Origin: Thermosinus carboxydivorans Nor1
GTDB taxonomy: Bacteria; Bacillota; Negativicutes; Sporomusales; Thermosinaceae
Assembly: GCF_000169155.1 (NCBI RefSeq)
Contig: NZ_AAWL01000011.1
Coordinates: forward strand, 28,499-92,498
Reading direction: 5' to 3'
DNA length: 64,000 bases
Position 1 is the stretch's first letter. The number at the start of each line of letters is the position of its first letter. Below the pieces are notes generated by a model. The model saw only the letters and a program-made list of their open reading frames with translations. It did not search any database and had not been told where the DNA came from. Positions 27,664-35,277 of the stretch are shown in pieces. A program made the position numbers and the translations under genes.

Positions 27664-28359
27664 ATGAAAGTGTTAGTAGTCGATGACGATGAAAAAATAT
27701 TGAAAGTGCTGACGGCCTATTTGGAAAAGGAGGGCTATTCGGTAATAACAGCCAGGGACGGTTGGGAAGCGGTAGACAAAGCGCGGCAACTTGGGCCGGA
27801 TATTGTTCTTTTAGACGTGATGCTGCCCAGCCTCGATGGCTGGGGGGTATGTAAGGAAATCCGGCGGACTAGTGATGTGCCGATCATTATGCTTACAGCT
27901 CGCGACGACGAAGCAGACCGTATTATCGGGCTTGAATTGGGTGCCGATGATTATGTTATCAAACCGTTTAGCCCGAAAGAAGTGCTTGCACGTATGCGGG
28001 CGATTTTTCGCCGGTTACAGCCGGCTAGTCGCCGGGATGGCGGGGAACGCATCCTCAAAGTCGGAGACGCTGTTTTGGACCAGAACAGCCGTAGTTTAAC
28101 CATCGCCGGAACGCCGGTCGAATTAACGCCTACTGAATATAAGCTGCTGGAACTGTTTCTCGCCCATCCAGGCCAGGTGTTTTCCCGGCTCCAGTTAATT
28201 GAAAAAGTACAGGACTATGCTTTTGAAGGTTACGAGCGTACGGTGGATTCGCATATAAAAAATCTGCGTAAAAAATTAGGCGCTTCTCCGGATGAACCGC
28301 ACTATATCAAGACCATCTATGGTGTAGGGTATAAACTGGTAGGTGAGCAACATGCATAG
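27664..28359 (+). CDS. OmpR/PhoB-family response regulator 1
   Basis: Two-component regulator of 231 residues. The receiver domain (1-115) has acidic residues Asp7-9, phosphoacceptor Asp51 (LLDVMLP) and a KPF motif. A winged-helix DNA-binding domain follows, whose recognition region reads GYERTVDSHIKNLRKKL. This region is nearly the same in the second regulator at 39623, suggesting shared DNA sites. The 11-bp direct repeats of the region suit this class. Its stop overlaps the kinase gene. Likely master regulator of the island. Confidence 0.92.
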   Translation: MKVLVVDDDEKILKVLTAYLEKEGYSVITARDGWEAVDKARQLGPDIVLLDVMLPSLDGWGVCKEIRRTSDVPIIMLTARDDEADRIIGLELGADDYVIKPFSPKEVLARMRAIFRRLQPASRRDGGERILKVGDAVLDQNSRSLTIAGTPVELTPTEYKLLELFLAHPGQVFSRLQLIEKVQDYAFEGYERTVDSHIKNLRKKLGASPDEPHYIKTIYGVGYKLVGEQHA

Positions 28360-29479
28360 TCTGCAACTCCGCGTGACCGTAACTGTCTTCGCGACAACGG
28401 TGGTTGTTGTTTTAGGGCTGATGCTGGTTGTCAACTATCAGGTGTCGGAGAATTTTAGTTCCTATTTATACATGAGCGGCATGCATGGCATGATGATGAA
28501 TCACGGCAATATGGCGGCAATGATGGGGGCGCCGGAAAGACAGTTTCTGATATCGCTCCGGTATTCGCTGGCAGTGGCGGCCGGAGTGATGCTGTTAATC
28601 GGGGCGGTAGTGAGTTATTACCTGGCTCGCAGTATCGCTGCTCCGGTGATTGACCTGAATCGGGCCGTCAATGACGTAGCAGCTGGCAATCTGGATGTAG
28701 CAGTGGCTGTCGATCGACAAGATGAGGTAGGTCAGTTGGCGGCAGCGTTTAATGCGATGACGGCAAAGTTAAAAGCCAATACGGTCCTCAGGCAACGGTT
28801 TCTGGCCGGCGTCGCACACGAGCTTCGTACGCCATTAACCATCCTGAAAGCAAACTTAGAGGGTATTGCAGATGGTGTAATTGTCCCCGATCAGGAACAA
28901 ATAAAGTCCCTGACCGAAGAAGTAGACCGACTGACGAAAATGGTGGGGGAACTCAGAGATTTATCGTTATTGGAAACCGGACAGTTGACTCCTGATTATA
29001 CTGAGATTGACCTCCACGCTACTTTGCGTCAGGTAATCCAAAAGAGCGCACCATTGGCTGCCGAAAAAAATTTGGCGCTAAGCCTCAAGATTGATGATAG
29101 TTTGCCGAGGATATGGGCTGACGCCGGCATGCTGCAGCAAATGGTGTACAACTTGCTTTTGAATGCCATCCGTTATACGCCGGCAGGGAGCGTGACTGTA
29201 ACGGCAAAAGGGGACGGGACGGCCGTGACGATAGAGGTTATTGATACTGGCATAGGGATTGCGGCTGACGATATTGAGCATATCTTTGATTATTTTTATC
29301 GGGTTGACCCGGCCAGAACGAAACAGAGCGGCGGTACTGGTTTAGGGTTGGCCTTAGTCAAGCAAATGGCGCTGGCCCATGGTGGTCAGGTGTACGCAAC
29401 CAGCACGCCAGGGCAAGGTAGTACCTTTACGTTGAAACTACCGCTACGTGCCCGGCAAAAACGCATAGTTTCTCCATAA
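28352..29479 (+). CDS. Sensor histidine kinase 1 with Met/His-rich periplasmic loop
   Basis: Membrane histidine kinase of 375 residues. TM1 (about 8-28) and TM2 (about 70-92) flank a short periplasmic loop in which residues 41-58 contain eight Met and two His (MSGMHGMMMNH...). HAMP, a HisKA domain with the phosphorylatable His in VAHELRTPL, and HATPase_c (GTGLGLALVKQM) follow. Thioether and imidazole ligands at this density suggest soft-metal sensing (Cu(I)/Ag(I)), which is inference. The ATG at 28352 overlaps the regulator by 8 bp. Confidence 0.9.
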   Translation: MHSLQLRVTVTVFATTVVVVLGLMLVVNYQVSENFSSYLYMSGMHGMMMNHGNMAAMMGAPERQFLISLRYSLAVAAGVMLLIGAVVSYYLARSIAAPVIDLNRAVNDVAAGNLDVAVAVDRQDEVGQLAAAFNAMTAKLKANTVLRQRFLAGVAHELRTPLTILKANLEGIADGVIVPDQEQIKSLTEEVDRLTKMVGELRDLSLLETGQLTPDYTEIDLHATLRQVIQKSAPLAAEKNLALSLKIDDSLPRIWADAGMLQQMVYNLLLNAIRYTPAGSVTVTAKGDGTAVTIEVIDTGIGIAADDIEHIFDYFYRVDPARTKQSGGTGLGLALVKQMALAHGGQVYATSTPGQGSTFTLKLPLRARQKRIVSP

Positions 29480-29515
29480 AATCTCCATAAAATCTCCACA
29501 GTGTTGGGGTACAAT
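29462..29515 (+). promoter_or_regulatory. TTCAYA-repeat operator/promoter C
   Basis: TCCATA (29473), TCCATA (29484), TCCACA (29495), with a weak CGCATA at 29462, all 11 bp apart. TACAAT (29510-29515) is 15 bp after the last start. It overlaps the kinase 3' end and serves the gene at 29545. Confidence 0.85.
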
Positions 29516-29544
29516 AAAACCAACAAGAAGGAGGTGCATACATT

Positions 29545-29787
29545 ATGATGATGGGTTATGGGTTTGGTGGTCCACTCGGATGGCTTGGCATGGGTTTCGG
29601 GTTGATTATCCACCTGGCATTTGTCGCTCTGATTGTCATGGCAGCCGTTTGGATGTTTAAAGCGGTATTTCGCGACGGACAACAGGCAAATAAGCCGATA
29701 AAAGCGGTCGAGATATTGAAAGAGCGGTATGCCAGAGGCGAAATTACCAATGAAGAATATCAACGCATGAAAAAAGAACTAGAATAA
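29545..29787 (+). CDS. SHOCT-domain small membrane protein
   Basis: Protein of 80 residues. A Met/Gly-rich N-terminus (MMMGYGFGGPLGWLGMG) leads into one membrane helix (about 18-42), then a C-terminal SHOCT motif (VEILKERYARGEITNEEYQRMKKEL). SHOCT modules occur on many small membrane proteins and are thought to mediate oligomerisation. The start follows AAGGAGGTG. Regulated by operator C, next to the metal sensor kinase. Confidence 0.85.
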   Translation: MMMGYGFGGPLGWLGMGFGLIIHLAFVALIVMAAVWMFKAVFRDGQQANKPIKAVEILKERYARGEITNEEYQRMKKELE

Positions 29788-29790
29788 ATT

Positions 29791-29844
29791 AACACAAATT
29801 CTTCATAATGTTTCCATACTTTCTCCACAATGATAGATTAAAAT
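29791..29844 (+). promoter_or_regulatory. TTCAYA-repeat operator/promoter D
   Basis: AACACA (29791), TTCATA (29802), TCCATA (29813), TCCACA (29824) at 11-bp steps; TAAAAT (29839-29844) 15 bp after the last start. Serves the Met-rich gene at 29878. Confidence 0.85.
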
Positions 29845-29877
29845 AAGGACAGACAAATTACAAGGAGGGACATCTTT

Positions 29878-30198
29878 ATGAAAAAGAAAATTGTAATTGC
29901 TACCATGTTGGCAGCCTTAACTGCCGTGCCGGTATTCGCGGCGACTAATGACCAAACTCAATCGCAAAATGACTGGTTCAACCAAATGTTTAACTATCAT
30001 AAGCAAATGATGCAACAAGCGGTTGACAATGGTGCTATGACCGCCGACCAAGCTGCCTGGATGAATGAGCATATGCAGCAAATGGCCCCCGTCATGCAGC
30101 AAATGATGCAAAATGGCGGCATGATGAATGGCGGCATGATGAATGGTAATATGATGGGCGGCATGATGGGAAATTTCAATAACAATAATAATAAGTAA
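29878..30198 (+). CDS. Secreted Met/Gln/Asn-rich protein
   Basis: Protein of 106 residues with a cleavable signal peptide (residues 1-21, VFA-A). The mature chain is very rich in Met: a helical MMQQ-type segment, then low-complexity NGGMMNGGMMNG repeats ending in poly-Asn. This resembles methionine-rich periplasmic copper-binding proteins in composition only. Start follows CAAGGAGGG. Operator D upstream and a perfect terminator downstream make it monocistronic. A soft-metal-binding role is inferred. Confidence 0.8.
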   Translation: MKKKIVIATMLAALTAVPVFAATNDQTQSQNDWFNQMFNYHKQMMQQAVDNGAMTADQAAWMNEHMQQMAPVMQQMMQNGGMMNGGMMNGNMMGGMMGNFNNNNNK

Positions 30199-30210
30199 AG
30201 TCCGCAAGTA

Positions 30211-30236
30211 AAAAACCAGGAGCAATCCTGGTTTTT
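30211..30236 (+). terminator. Rho-independent terminator
   Basis: Perfect 11-bp stem AAAAACCAGGA (30211-30221) with 30226-30236, around GCAA, ending in T residues. Confidence 0.85.
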
Positions 30237-30277
30237 CTTTATATCTTCATAACTTTTTCATATTAACTTTATATAAT
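30235..30277 (+). promoter_or_regulatory. TTCAYA-repeat operator/promoter E
   Basis: TTCTTT (30235), TTCATA (30246), TTCATA (30257) at 11-bp steps; TATAAT (30272-30277) 15 bp after the last start. Serves the gene at 30314 and touches the preceding terminator. Confidence 0.8.
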
Positions 30278-30313
30278 AGCAATAACAAGAGAAAAACGAG
30301 GGGCGGCAGACGG

Positions 30314-30700
30314 ATGGTACTGATGTTGACCCGAGCTGATAAGTGGCTAATTGGCATTTTGCTGGTAGTATCCCTTGCCGGCATTGGGTATAGTACAATC
30401 GCCTATTCGGCCAGCAGTAGCGATGTGGCTGAAATTTGGGTGAATGGAGCATTATATCAAACGGTGATGTTACGTGCAGGCTATCGACAGGAATTCCGCG
30501 TTAATGTAGCCGGTGGTTACGACATTATTGAGGTAGAAGGCAGACGCATCCGAGTGCGGGAGGCGGACTGTCCTACTCAAGAATGTGTCCTAACTGGCTG
30601 GATTGAAAAGGCTCCACAGCAGATTGTCTGTCTGCCATACCGTATCGTGATTAAGGTTGTGTCGTCTGCACCGCTTGATATCGATGCAATTGTTCGTTGA
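30314..30700 (+). CDS. NusG domain II-containing extracytoplasmic protein
   Basis: Protein of 128 residues with one N-terminal membrane helix (about 10-30) and an exported domain of the NusG_II/DUF1312 type (EVEGRRIRVREADCPTQECVLTGWI then QQIVCLPYRIVIKV). Three Cys (two in CPTQEC, one in VCLP) are conserved in this family. Function is unknown; in many anaerobes it sits near thiamine or RNF-type gene sets. Here it is under operator E. ATG at 30314 chosen with GAGGGGCGG upstream; ATG 30323 is possible. Confidence 0.8.
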   Translation: MVLMLTRADKWLIGILLVVSLAGIGYSTIAYSASSSDVAEIWVNGALYQTVMLRAGYRQEFRVNVAGGYDIIEVEGRRIRVREADCPTQECVLTGWIEKAPQQIVCLPYRIVIKVVSSAPLDIDAIVR

Positions 30701-30722
30701 TAGGTTAAAAAAACAGAAGTTC

Positions 30723-30765
30723 TTCGCAATTTATTCATAGCTTCTTCACAATGACTTGGTATTAT
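30723..30765 (+). promoter_or_regulatory. TTCAYA-repeat operator/promoter F
   Basis: TTCGCA (30723), TTCATA (30734), TTCACA (30745) at 11-bp steps; TATTAT (30760-30765) 15 bp after the last start. Serves the 46-residue membrane protein gene. Confidence 0.85.
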
Positions 30766-30808
30766 AAGAGCATCCAAGTACTGCGACGGACAGAGGGAGG
30801 AATACTCT

Positions 30809-30949
30809 ATGGAACCGAATAAACCGGTGAACATGCCGGAAGAGACGGGCGAAACCTATACGCCAGTACAACGGGCAATTTTGAAATTACTGCAATGGGG
30901 AGCGTGGACGGCGGTTTTCGTAGCCATGCTGTATGTTATGCACTCGTAG
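30809..30949 (+). CDS. 46-residue single-span membrane protein
   Basis: Small ORF with a good GGGAGG site at 30795-30800 and its own operator F. A polar N-terminal half (MEPNKPVNMPEETGE) is followed by one membrane helix (WGAWTAVFVAMLYVM). No family is recognised. The combination of a dedicated promoter, a ribosome site and codon content supports a real gene. Confidence 0.65.
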   Translation: MEPNKPVNMPEETGETYTPVQRAILKLLQWGAWTAVFVAMLYVMHS

Positions 30950-30971
30950 CCTTACAACCCAAGTTGAACAG

Positions 30972-31076
30972 ATGCTAAAAAAGTACTATTCGCTGCGCGA
31001 TGAGCGCACCTGGATTACCACCGGCGAAGTACGGCGCGTTCTCGACCAGCGCGGTTTGGTTTTTGAATATGGCTAG
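30972..31076 (+). CDS. Possible 34-residue ORF or gene remnant
   Basis: An ATG-initiated frame of 34 codons (MLKKYYSLRDERTWITTGEV..., ending LVFEYG) that remains open upstream in frame (about 30942). It has no ribosome-binding site and its composition differs from that of its neighbours. It may be the 3' end of a lost gene. A perfect hairpin follows at its stop. Confidence 0.3.
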   Translation: MLKKYYSLRDERTWITTGEVRRVLDQRGLVFEYG

Positions 31077-31093
31077 GCGGGAGCCTAGCCATA
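31068..31093 (+). terminator. Perfect 11-bp hairpin
   Basis: TATGGCTAGGC (31068-31078) pairs with 31083-31093 around GGGA, without a T-run. A second hairpin, GTTTGCCTAG (31149-31158) with CTAGGCAAAC (31172-31181), follows before lgt. Confidence 0.55.
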
Positions 31094-31251
31094 ATCAAAG
31101 CGCTTGGTTCCCGGTTAAACGCTAGTTTTTCCGGGATTTATATAGATTGTTTGCCTAGTGTCGGAAAGATGCTAGGCAAACTTTATATCAAAAATTTTAA
31201 AAAATTTGCCTTGATTGGAAAAGCAAGAGAGCACTAGAAAGAAGGGGAACT

Positions 31252-32034
31252 GTGCATCCAATTTTGTTTACTATCGGCAACTTTGAGGTTCGCGTGTGGG
31301 GTATTTTTGTAGCGTTGGGCGTGTTGGCCGGTCTATGGTTGGCCGTTCGTTTGGCCCAAGGCAGTGAGTTTACGGCCGAGATGTTACAGGAATATGTGAT
31401 ATACGGGGTACTTGCCGGTTTTTTAGGAGCCCGGGCGTGGGAAGTAGTCTTTTCATGGGGCAATTATGCGGCTGATCCCCTGCAGGCATTAATGTTCTGG
31501 CAGGGAGGCCTTTCTATTCAGGGGGCAGTTGTGGCCAACGTATTATTAGCCTGGTGGTATTTCGGCCGAAAGAAACTTTCCTTTCGCCGGTTTGCCGATA
31601 TCGCCGCACCAGGGCTTATCTTAGGTCAGGCCATTGGGCGGATTGGCAGCTTTTTTAATGGCGATGCCTATGGAAAACCGACGGATGCTTGGTATGGCGT
31701 AATATATCAGCCGGGGACGCCGGCCTTTCATGCCTGGGGCGCAACGCCGCTTGTACCGGCCGAACTGATGGAAGCTGGCTTGGATTTTGTTATTTTGGCG
31801 GTTTTGCTCCGTTTGTTCCGGCGTAAGCAATTTGACGGGCAAGTGGCGCTAGCGTATTTTGTTCTGTATTCATTAGCACGGTTTGGGCTAGAGTTTTTGC
31901 GGACTGACAGTCTAATGATCGGGGGATTTAAAGCAGCCCAACTGACCGCTCTTCTCACAACAATGGTTGCGGCTGGCTTCTGGCTGTGGCAAATGCGCCA
32001 AACGCGCCAGGCAGCGGCAACACGCAGACTGTGA
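31252..32034 (+). CDS. lgt: Prolipoprotein diacylglyceryl transferase
   Basis: Seven-helix inner-membrane enzyme of 260 residues that transfers diacylglyceryl from phosphatidylglycerol to the lipobox Cys. The family signature is GQAIGRIGSFFNGDAYG near residue 126, and the periplasmic Arg/Glu region ends with LYSLARFGLEFLR. The start is GTG at 31252 with AGAAGGGG upstream. None of the repeat operators precedes it. Its place inside the metal island suggests a second, accessory lgt, which would need a genome check. Confidence 0.9.
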   Translation: MHPILFTIGNFEVRVWGIFVALGVLAGLWLAVRLAQGSEFTAEMLQEYVIYGVLAGFLGARAWEVVFSWGNYAADPLQALMFWQGGLSIQGAVVANVLLAWWYFGRKKLSFRRFADIAAPGLILGQAIGRIGSFFNGDAYGKPTDAWYGVIYQPGTPAFHAWGATPLVPAELMEAGLDFVILAVLLRLFRRKQFDGQVALAYFVLYSLARFGLEFLRTDSLMIGGFKAAQLTALLTTMVAAGFWLWQMRQTRQAAATRRL

Positions 32035-32098
32035 GAAGAAAAAAGGGGTGTGGGGGAAACGATACCCATCGTAGGCCTGGCTGGCGTCAGGTTCTTTT

Positions 32099-32152
32099 TT
32101 TATCACTTTTTCACATCTTGTTCATAGGTTTTTCATATTATGTTGCTATTAT
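32099..32152 (+). promoter_or_regulatory. TTCAYA-repeat operator/promoter H
   Basis: TTCACA (32110), TTCATA (32121), TTCATA (32132), with weak TTTATC at 32099, at 11-bp steps; TATTAT (32147-32152) 15 bp after the last start. Serves the gene at 32225. Confidence 0.85.
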
Positions 32153-32224
32153 AAAGCAAGGCGTTTGTTGCCTCTGCGGATATTAAATAAACACTTGCTT
32201 TAAGTCGTAAAGGAGGGTGACCTT

Positions 32225-32476
32225 ATGGAAAAAATGAATGCTGCGATAGACGAAAAAGAGAAGCAACAAGAAAAGTTACCTAATTTAGGGCCCAGCTTGG
32301 GAAGCAACTGGAAACATATGATCTTAATGATAATGGGCTGCCTGGCCCCGGTCGGGGTGGCCTTGATGTTAACGCAGGTGGGGTATACCGGTGTCGGAAA
32401 CTATCTCCTATTTCTCCTTTGTCCCATCGTGCATATGATTATGATGCGAAATATGGACAAGAGCCCCAAAAAGTAA
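32225..32476 (+). CDS. DUF2933-like small membrane protein
   Basis: Protein of 83 residues. A soluble N-terminus of about 35 residues leads to two membrane segments (HMILMIMGCLAPVGVALML and NYLLFLLCPIVHMIMMRN). The Cys-Leu-Ala-Pro and Cys-Pro-x-x-His motifs with trailing Met residues resemble DUF2933 proteins, which are often next to copper or heavy-metal efflux genes. Start follows AAAGGAGGGTGA. Under operator H, just upstream of the efflux operon. Confidence 0.7.
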   Translation: MEKMNAAIDEKEKQQEKLPNLGPSLGSNWKHMILMIMGCLAPVGVALMLTQVGYTGVGNYLLFLLCPIVHMIMMRNMDKSPKK

Positions 32477-32496
32477 AATTGGAGAACGTTGTAATC

Positions 32497-32550
32497 TTCA
32501 AAAGACTTTCACATTTTCTTCATAGGTTTTTCACAATATTTGGTTATAGT
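32497..32550 (+). promoter_or_regulatory. TTCAYA-repeat operator/promoter I
   Basis: TTCAAA (32497), TTCACA (32508), TTCATA (32519), TTCACA (32530) at 11-bp steps; TATAGT (32545-32550) 15 bp after the last start. Drives the tolC-adaptor-RND operon. Confidence 0.88.
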
Positions 32551-32638
32551 GATATAAGGGCAAGGGCTTTACAATTAGGGGCTTTCTCTAAGGCCACGCC
32601 TAATCATCTAAAATTTGAAGGGAGAGAACTAGTTTTAA

Positions 32639-33985
32639 ATGAACAGTAGGCAAATAAATAGTAACCGCTCAAGTTTACTTAAAGCACTTGTCCTATCCGG
32701 ACTAATATTTACTACCAGTAGTTTTAATTTAGTACAAGCGGCCGAACAGCCGCTGACACTGCAGGAAATTGTCAACATCGCTATCAAGAATAATCCAGCA
32801 GTAATCGAGACCCAGCAACGCTGGGAAGAAAAAATCAGCAAGGTGCCGTCAGTCACGGCTCAACCTAATCCTAAGCTTGGTTTTATGAAAGACGAGATTG
32901 CTGGCAGTCCACTAAACATTGGCAGTGCTGTGATGACTGAGATTAGCCTGTCCCAGGAAATCATGAACCCGGCGAAGCTCAAGGCGATGGGAAAGATGGC
33001 CGAAAACGACGCTTATATGACTAAAGCTGGTTACAGCGAGAAACAACTTGACATTTACACCCAAACCAAGCAGGCCTATTACGACTACTTATATGCTAAG
33101 CAGGCGCTGGTCATTGGTAAGGAAACCCAACAACTGATGGGGCAACTGGCAAAACTTGCCCAAGTAAACTATTCGACCGGCATGGTTCCGCTCCAAGATA
33201 CCTTGAAAGCGCAGACCGAGTTTTCCAAAATGACAGCCGATCTTTTAAACATGGCGGCAATGGAAGCAGTTGCTAAAGCCAAACTGAACAATCTCATGGG
33301 GCGCAGTGCTGATGCGCAGATTGAGGTTACGGAAGAGTTTAATGCACCGCCGCCTAACCTTGATTTGGCAGAGCTTACCAAAATAGCAGCAGCGGAGAAG
33401 CCAGCTATTATCGGTATGAATTATCAGGTAGAAATGGCTAAAAGCACAGTTGAGCTCGCACGCAAGCAAAAGTTACCGGACTTTGAATTCACCTTAGGCT
33501 ACAAAACTAATAAAGAAAAAATGGTAGAAGAAACTGAGATGGGTCTAATGCTTGAAGACCGTAAACCTACCTGGAAGGTCGAGATCATGGCTATGCTGCC
33601 AATCCGGCAGGGTAAGATTAAGGCGGACATTAAAGCGGCTGAGGCCAATTTAGCGGCAGCTGAGGCAGCCCTCAAAAATATGAAGAACATGGCTGAACTG
33701 GATGTTCAGATGGCGCTTGCCGATGCCCAGGCAAGCTGGCGGCAAATTGACCTTTATAAAAACACTATTATTCCTCAAGCCGAACAGACATATCAGGCGG
33801 CAACTGTTAGTTATACCAATGGCAAGACTGATTTCATGACCGTGCTTGAGGCCGTGAACACGTTGCGTAACGCCAAACTAGGTTTATATAAAGCAAAAGT
33901 AGATTATGAAAAGGCCATAGCCAATTTGGAAAAGGCAGTAGGTAAGCCATTATTTCTCAACGCTGATATAACAAAAGTTAAATAA
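32639..33985 (+). CDS. TolC-family outer-membrane efflux protein
   Basis: Outer-membrane channel protein of 448 residues (OEP family, CusC/CzcC-like). A signal peptide (about 1-34, VQA-A) precedes two OEP repeats rich in long helices, e.g. residues 340-400 with AEANLAAAEAALKNMKNM. It supplies the exit duct for the RND pump encoded downstream. The ATG at 32639 follows GGGAGAGAA. First gene of a four-gene operon: the adaptor starts 15 bp later. Confidence 0.9.
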   Translation: MNSRQINSNRSSLLKALVLSGLIFTTSSFNLVQAAEQPLTLQEIVNIAIKNNPAVIETQQRWEEKISKVPSVTAQPNPKLGFMKDEIAGSPLNIGSAVMTEISLSQEIMNPAKLKAMGKMAENDAYMTKAGYSEKQLDIYTQTKQAYYDYLYAKQALVIGKETQQLMGQLAKLAQVNYSTGMVPLQDTLKAQTEFSKMTADLLNMAAMEAVAKAKLNNLMGRSADAQIEVTEEFNAPPPNLDLAELTKIAAAEKPAIIGMNYQVEMAKSTVELARKQKLPDFEFTLGYKTNKEKMVEETEMGLMLEDRKPTWKVEIMAMLPIRQGKIKADIKAAEANLAAAEAALKNMKNMAELDVQMALADAQASWRQIDLYKNTIIPQAEQTYQAATVSYTNGKTDFMTVLEAVNTLRNAKLGLYKAKVDYEKAIANLEKAVGKPLFLNADITKVK

Positions 33986-34000
33986 AGACTAGGAGGAACA

Positions 34001-35266
34001 ATGGTGGACAGCACGCATAAGAAAAAAATCATAATTGCCGGCGTAGCGGTGGCCGTAATTGCCGGAGGGACTTTTGCCTACTATAACTCTCACAAACAAA
34101 TGCCAGCGGCGGCAACCCATGCCGGACATGGTGGTAGTGCTGCCGTAGTTAAAGTAGACGGGGAGAAGGTAGTGCTTGACGCCAAGGCTCGCCAACTTGC
34201 CGGAGTACAAACGGCGGTGGTAGAGAAAAAGGCGCTAACGAAAGAAATTCGGACGACAGGCAAAATTGCCATTAACGAAAATGGCCGGGCCTATATCACC
34301 TCCCGGGTAATGGGTCGTGTCGATGAACTATACGTCACTGCCGAAGGGGAGTATATTGAGCCCGGCCAGGTAATTGCCGCCGTCTACAGTCCCGACTATA
34401 TTGCCGCCCAAGAAGAATACATCCTGGCGATAGATACGGTGGATAAACTGCGCGGCGCGAGTCGCGACATTGTACAGATGAATAACCAACTGTTGCAAGC
34501 AGCGCGCCGCAAACTCGAACTTTTGGGCGTGCCGGCGCAAGACATAGAGCATATTGCCCATACCAGACAGCCTAATACGCATATGGCTGTTCGCGCCCAA
34601 TTCGGCGGCACCGTGCTTGAAAAGCAAGTTCTGCTCGGCGCTTACATCATGCCGGGTGAAAAACTCTACGCTGTTTCCGATTTATCCTCAGTGTGGCTCT
34701 ATGTTGATCTGTATGAAAAAGATGTAGCAAACGTGCAGGTCGGCCAAACCGTTACCGTTACGACCCCAGCCTATCCCGGCGAAACTTTTACAGGAGTAGT
34801 TAGTTTTATAAATCCTGTGCTTGACGATGCTACCCGCACCGTCAAAGTTAGGGTCGAGATGGCTAATCCAGCTGGCAAGCTCAAGCCTAATATGTTTGCT
34901 AACGCTACTATTAAAGTGCCACTGGGCGAAACAGTGGTTATACCGGCTTCAAGCTTGCTTGATACCGGTAAACGGAAGGTAGTCTTTGTTGCCCAAGGTG
35001 AAGATACCTTCGTTAAACGCGATATTGTAATTGGCCAGGAAGCAAACGGTTACATACAAGTCCTATCAGGCCTCCAGCCTGGTGAGGTTGTGGTGACAGC
35101 AGCAACCTTCTTGATCGATTCGCAAACGCAGTTAGGCAACTTTGGCAGCCATGCGGGCCATGGCGGCGGCGGAAAACCGCAAGCCTCTCAGCCTGCAGCC
35201 GTGCCGCAAGCTCCAGCAAACCCTGCGCCTTCAGGCAAAGCTGGCGGCGAGCATGCCGGTCACTAG
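34001..35266 (+). CDS. RND efflux periplasmic adaptor, CusB type
   Basis: Membrane-fusion protein of 421 residues. One N-terminal helix (about 10-27) is followed by a Met/His-containing segment, HKQMPAAATHAGHGG, then the barrel-sandwich, hairpin and beta-barrel domains (AYITSRVMGRVDELYV, GEKLYAVSDLSSVWLYVDLYEKD). The C-terminal tail is His-rich (GSHAGHGGGG and GGEHAGH), consistent with metal handling. It connects the pump to TolC. Start follows AGGAGG; the RND gene begins 11 bp after its stop. Confidence 0.92.
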   Translation: MVDSTHKKKIIIAGVAVAVIAGGTFAYYNSHKQMPAAATHAGHGGSAAVVKVDGEKVVLDAKARQLAGVQTAVVEKKALTKEIRTTGKIAINENGRAYITSRVMGRVDELYVTAEGEYIEPGQVIAAVYSPDYIAAQEEYILAIDTVDKLRGASRDIVQMNNQLLQAARRKLELLGVPAQDIEHIAHTRQPNTHMAVRAQFGGTVLEKQVLLGAYIMPGEKLYAVSDLSSVWLYVDLYEKDVANVQVGQTVTVTTPAYPGETFTGVVSFINPVLDDATRTVKVRVEMANPAGKLKPNMFANATIKVPLGETVVIPASSLLDTGKRKVVFVAQGEDTFVKRDIVIGQEANGYIQVLSGLQPGEVVVTAATFLIDSQTQLGNFGSHAGHGGGGKPQASQPAAVPQAPANPAPSGKAGGEHAGH

Positions 35267-35277
35267 GGGGATAAGCT

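Noticed and set aside
31080..31251. Search for a repeat operator upstream of lgt
   Set aside because: No 11-bp-phased TTCAYA repeats are present, only two GCCTAG-containing hairpins; lgt is not placed in the regulon.
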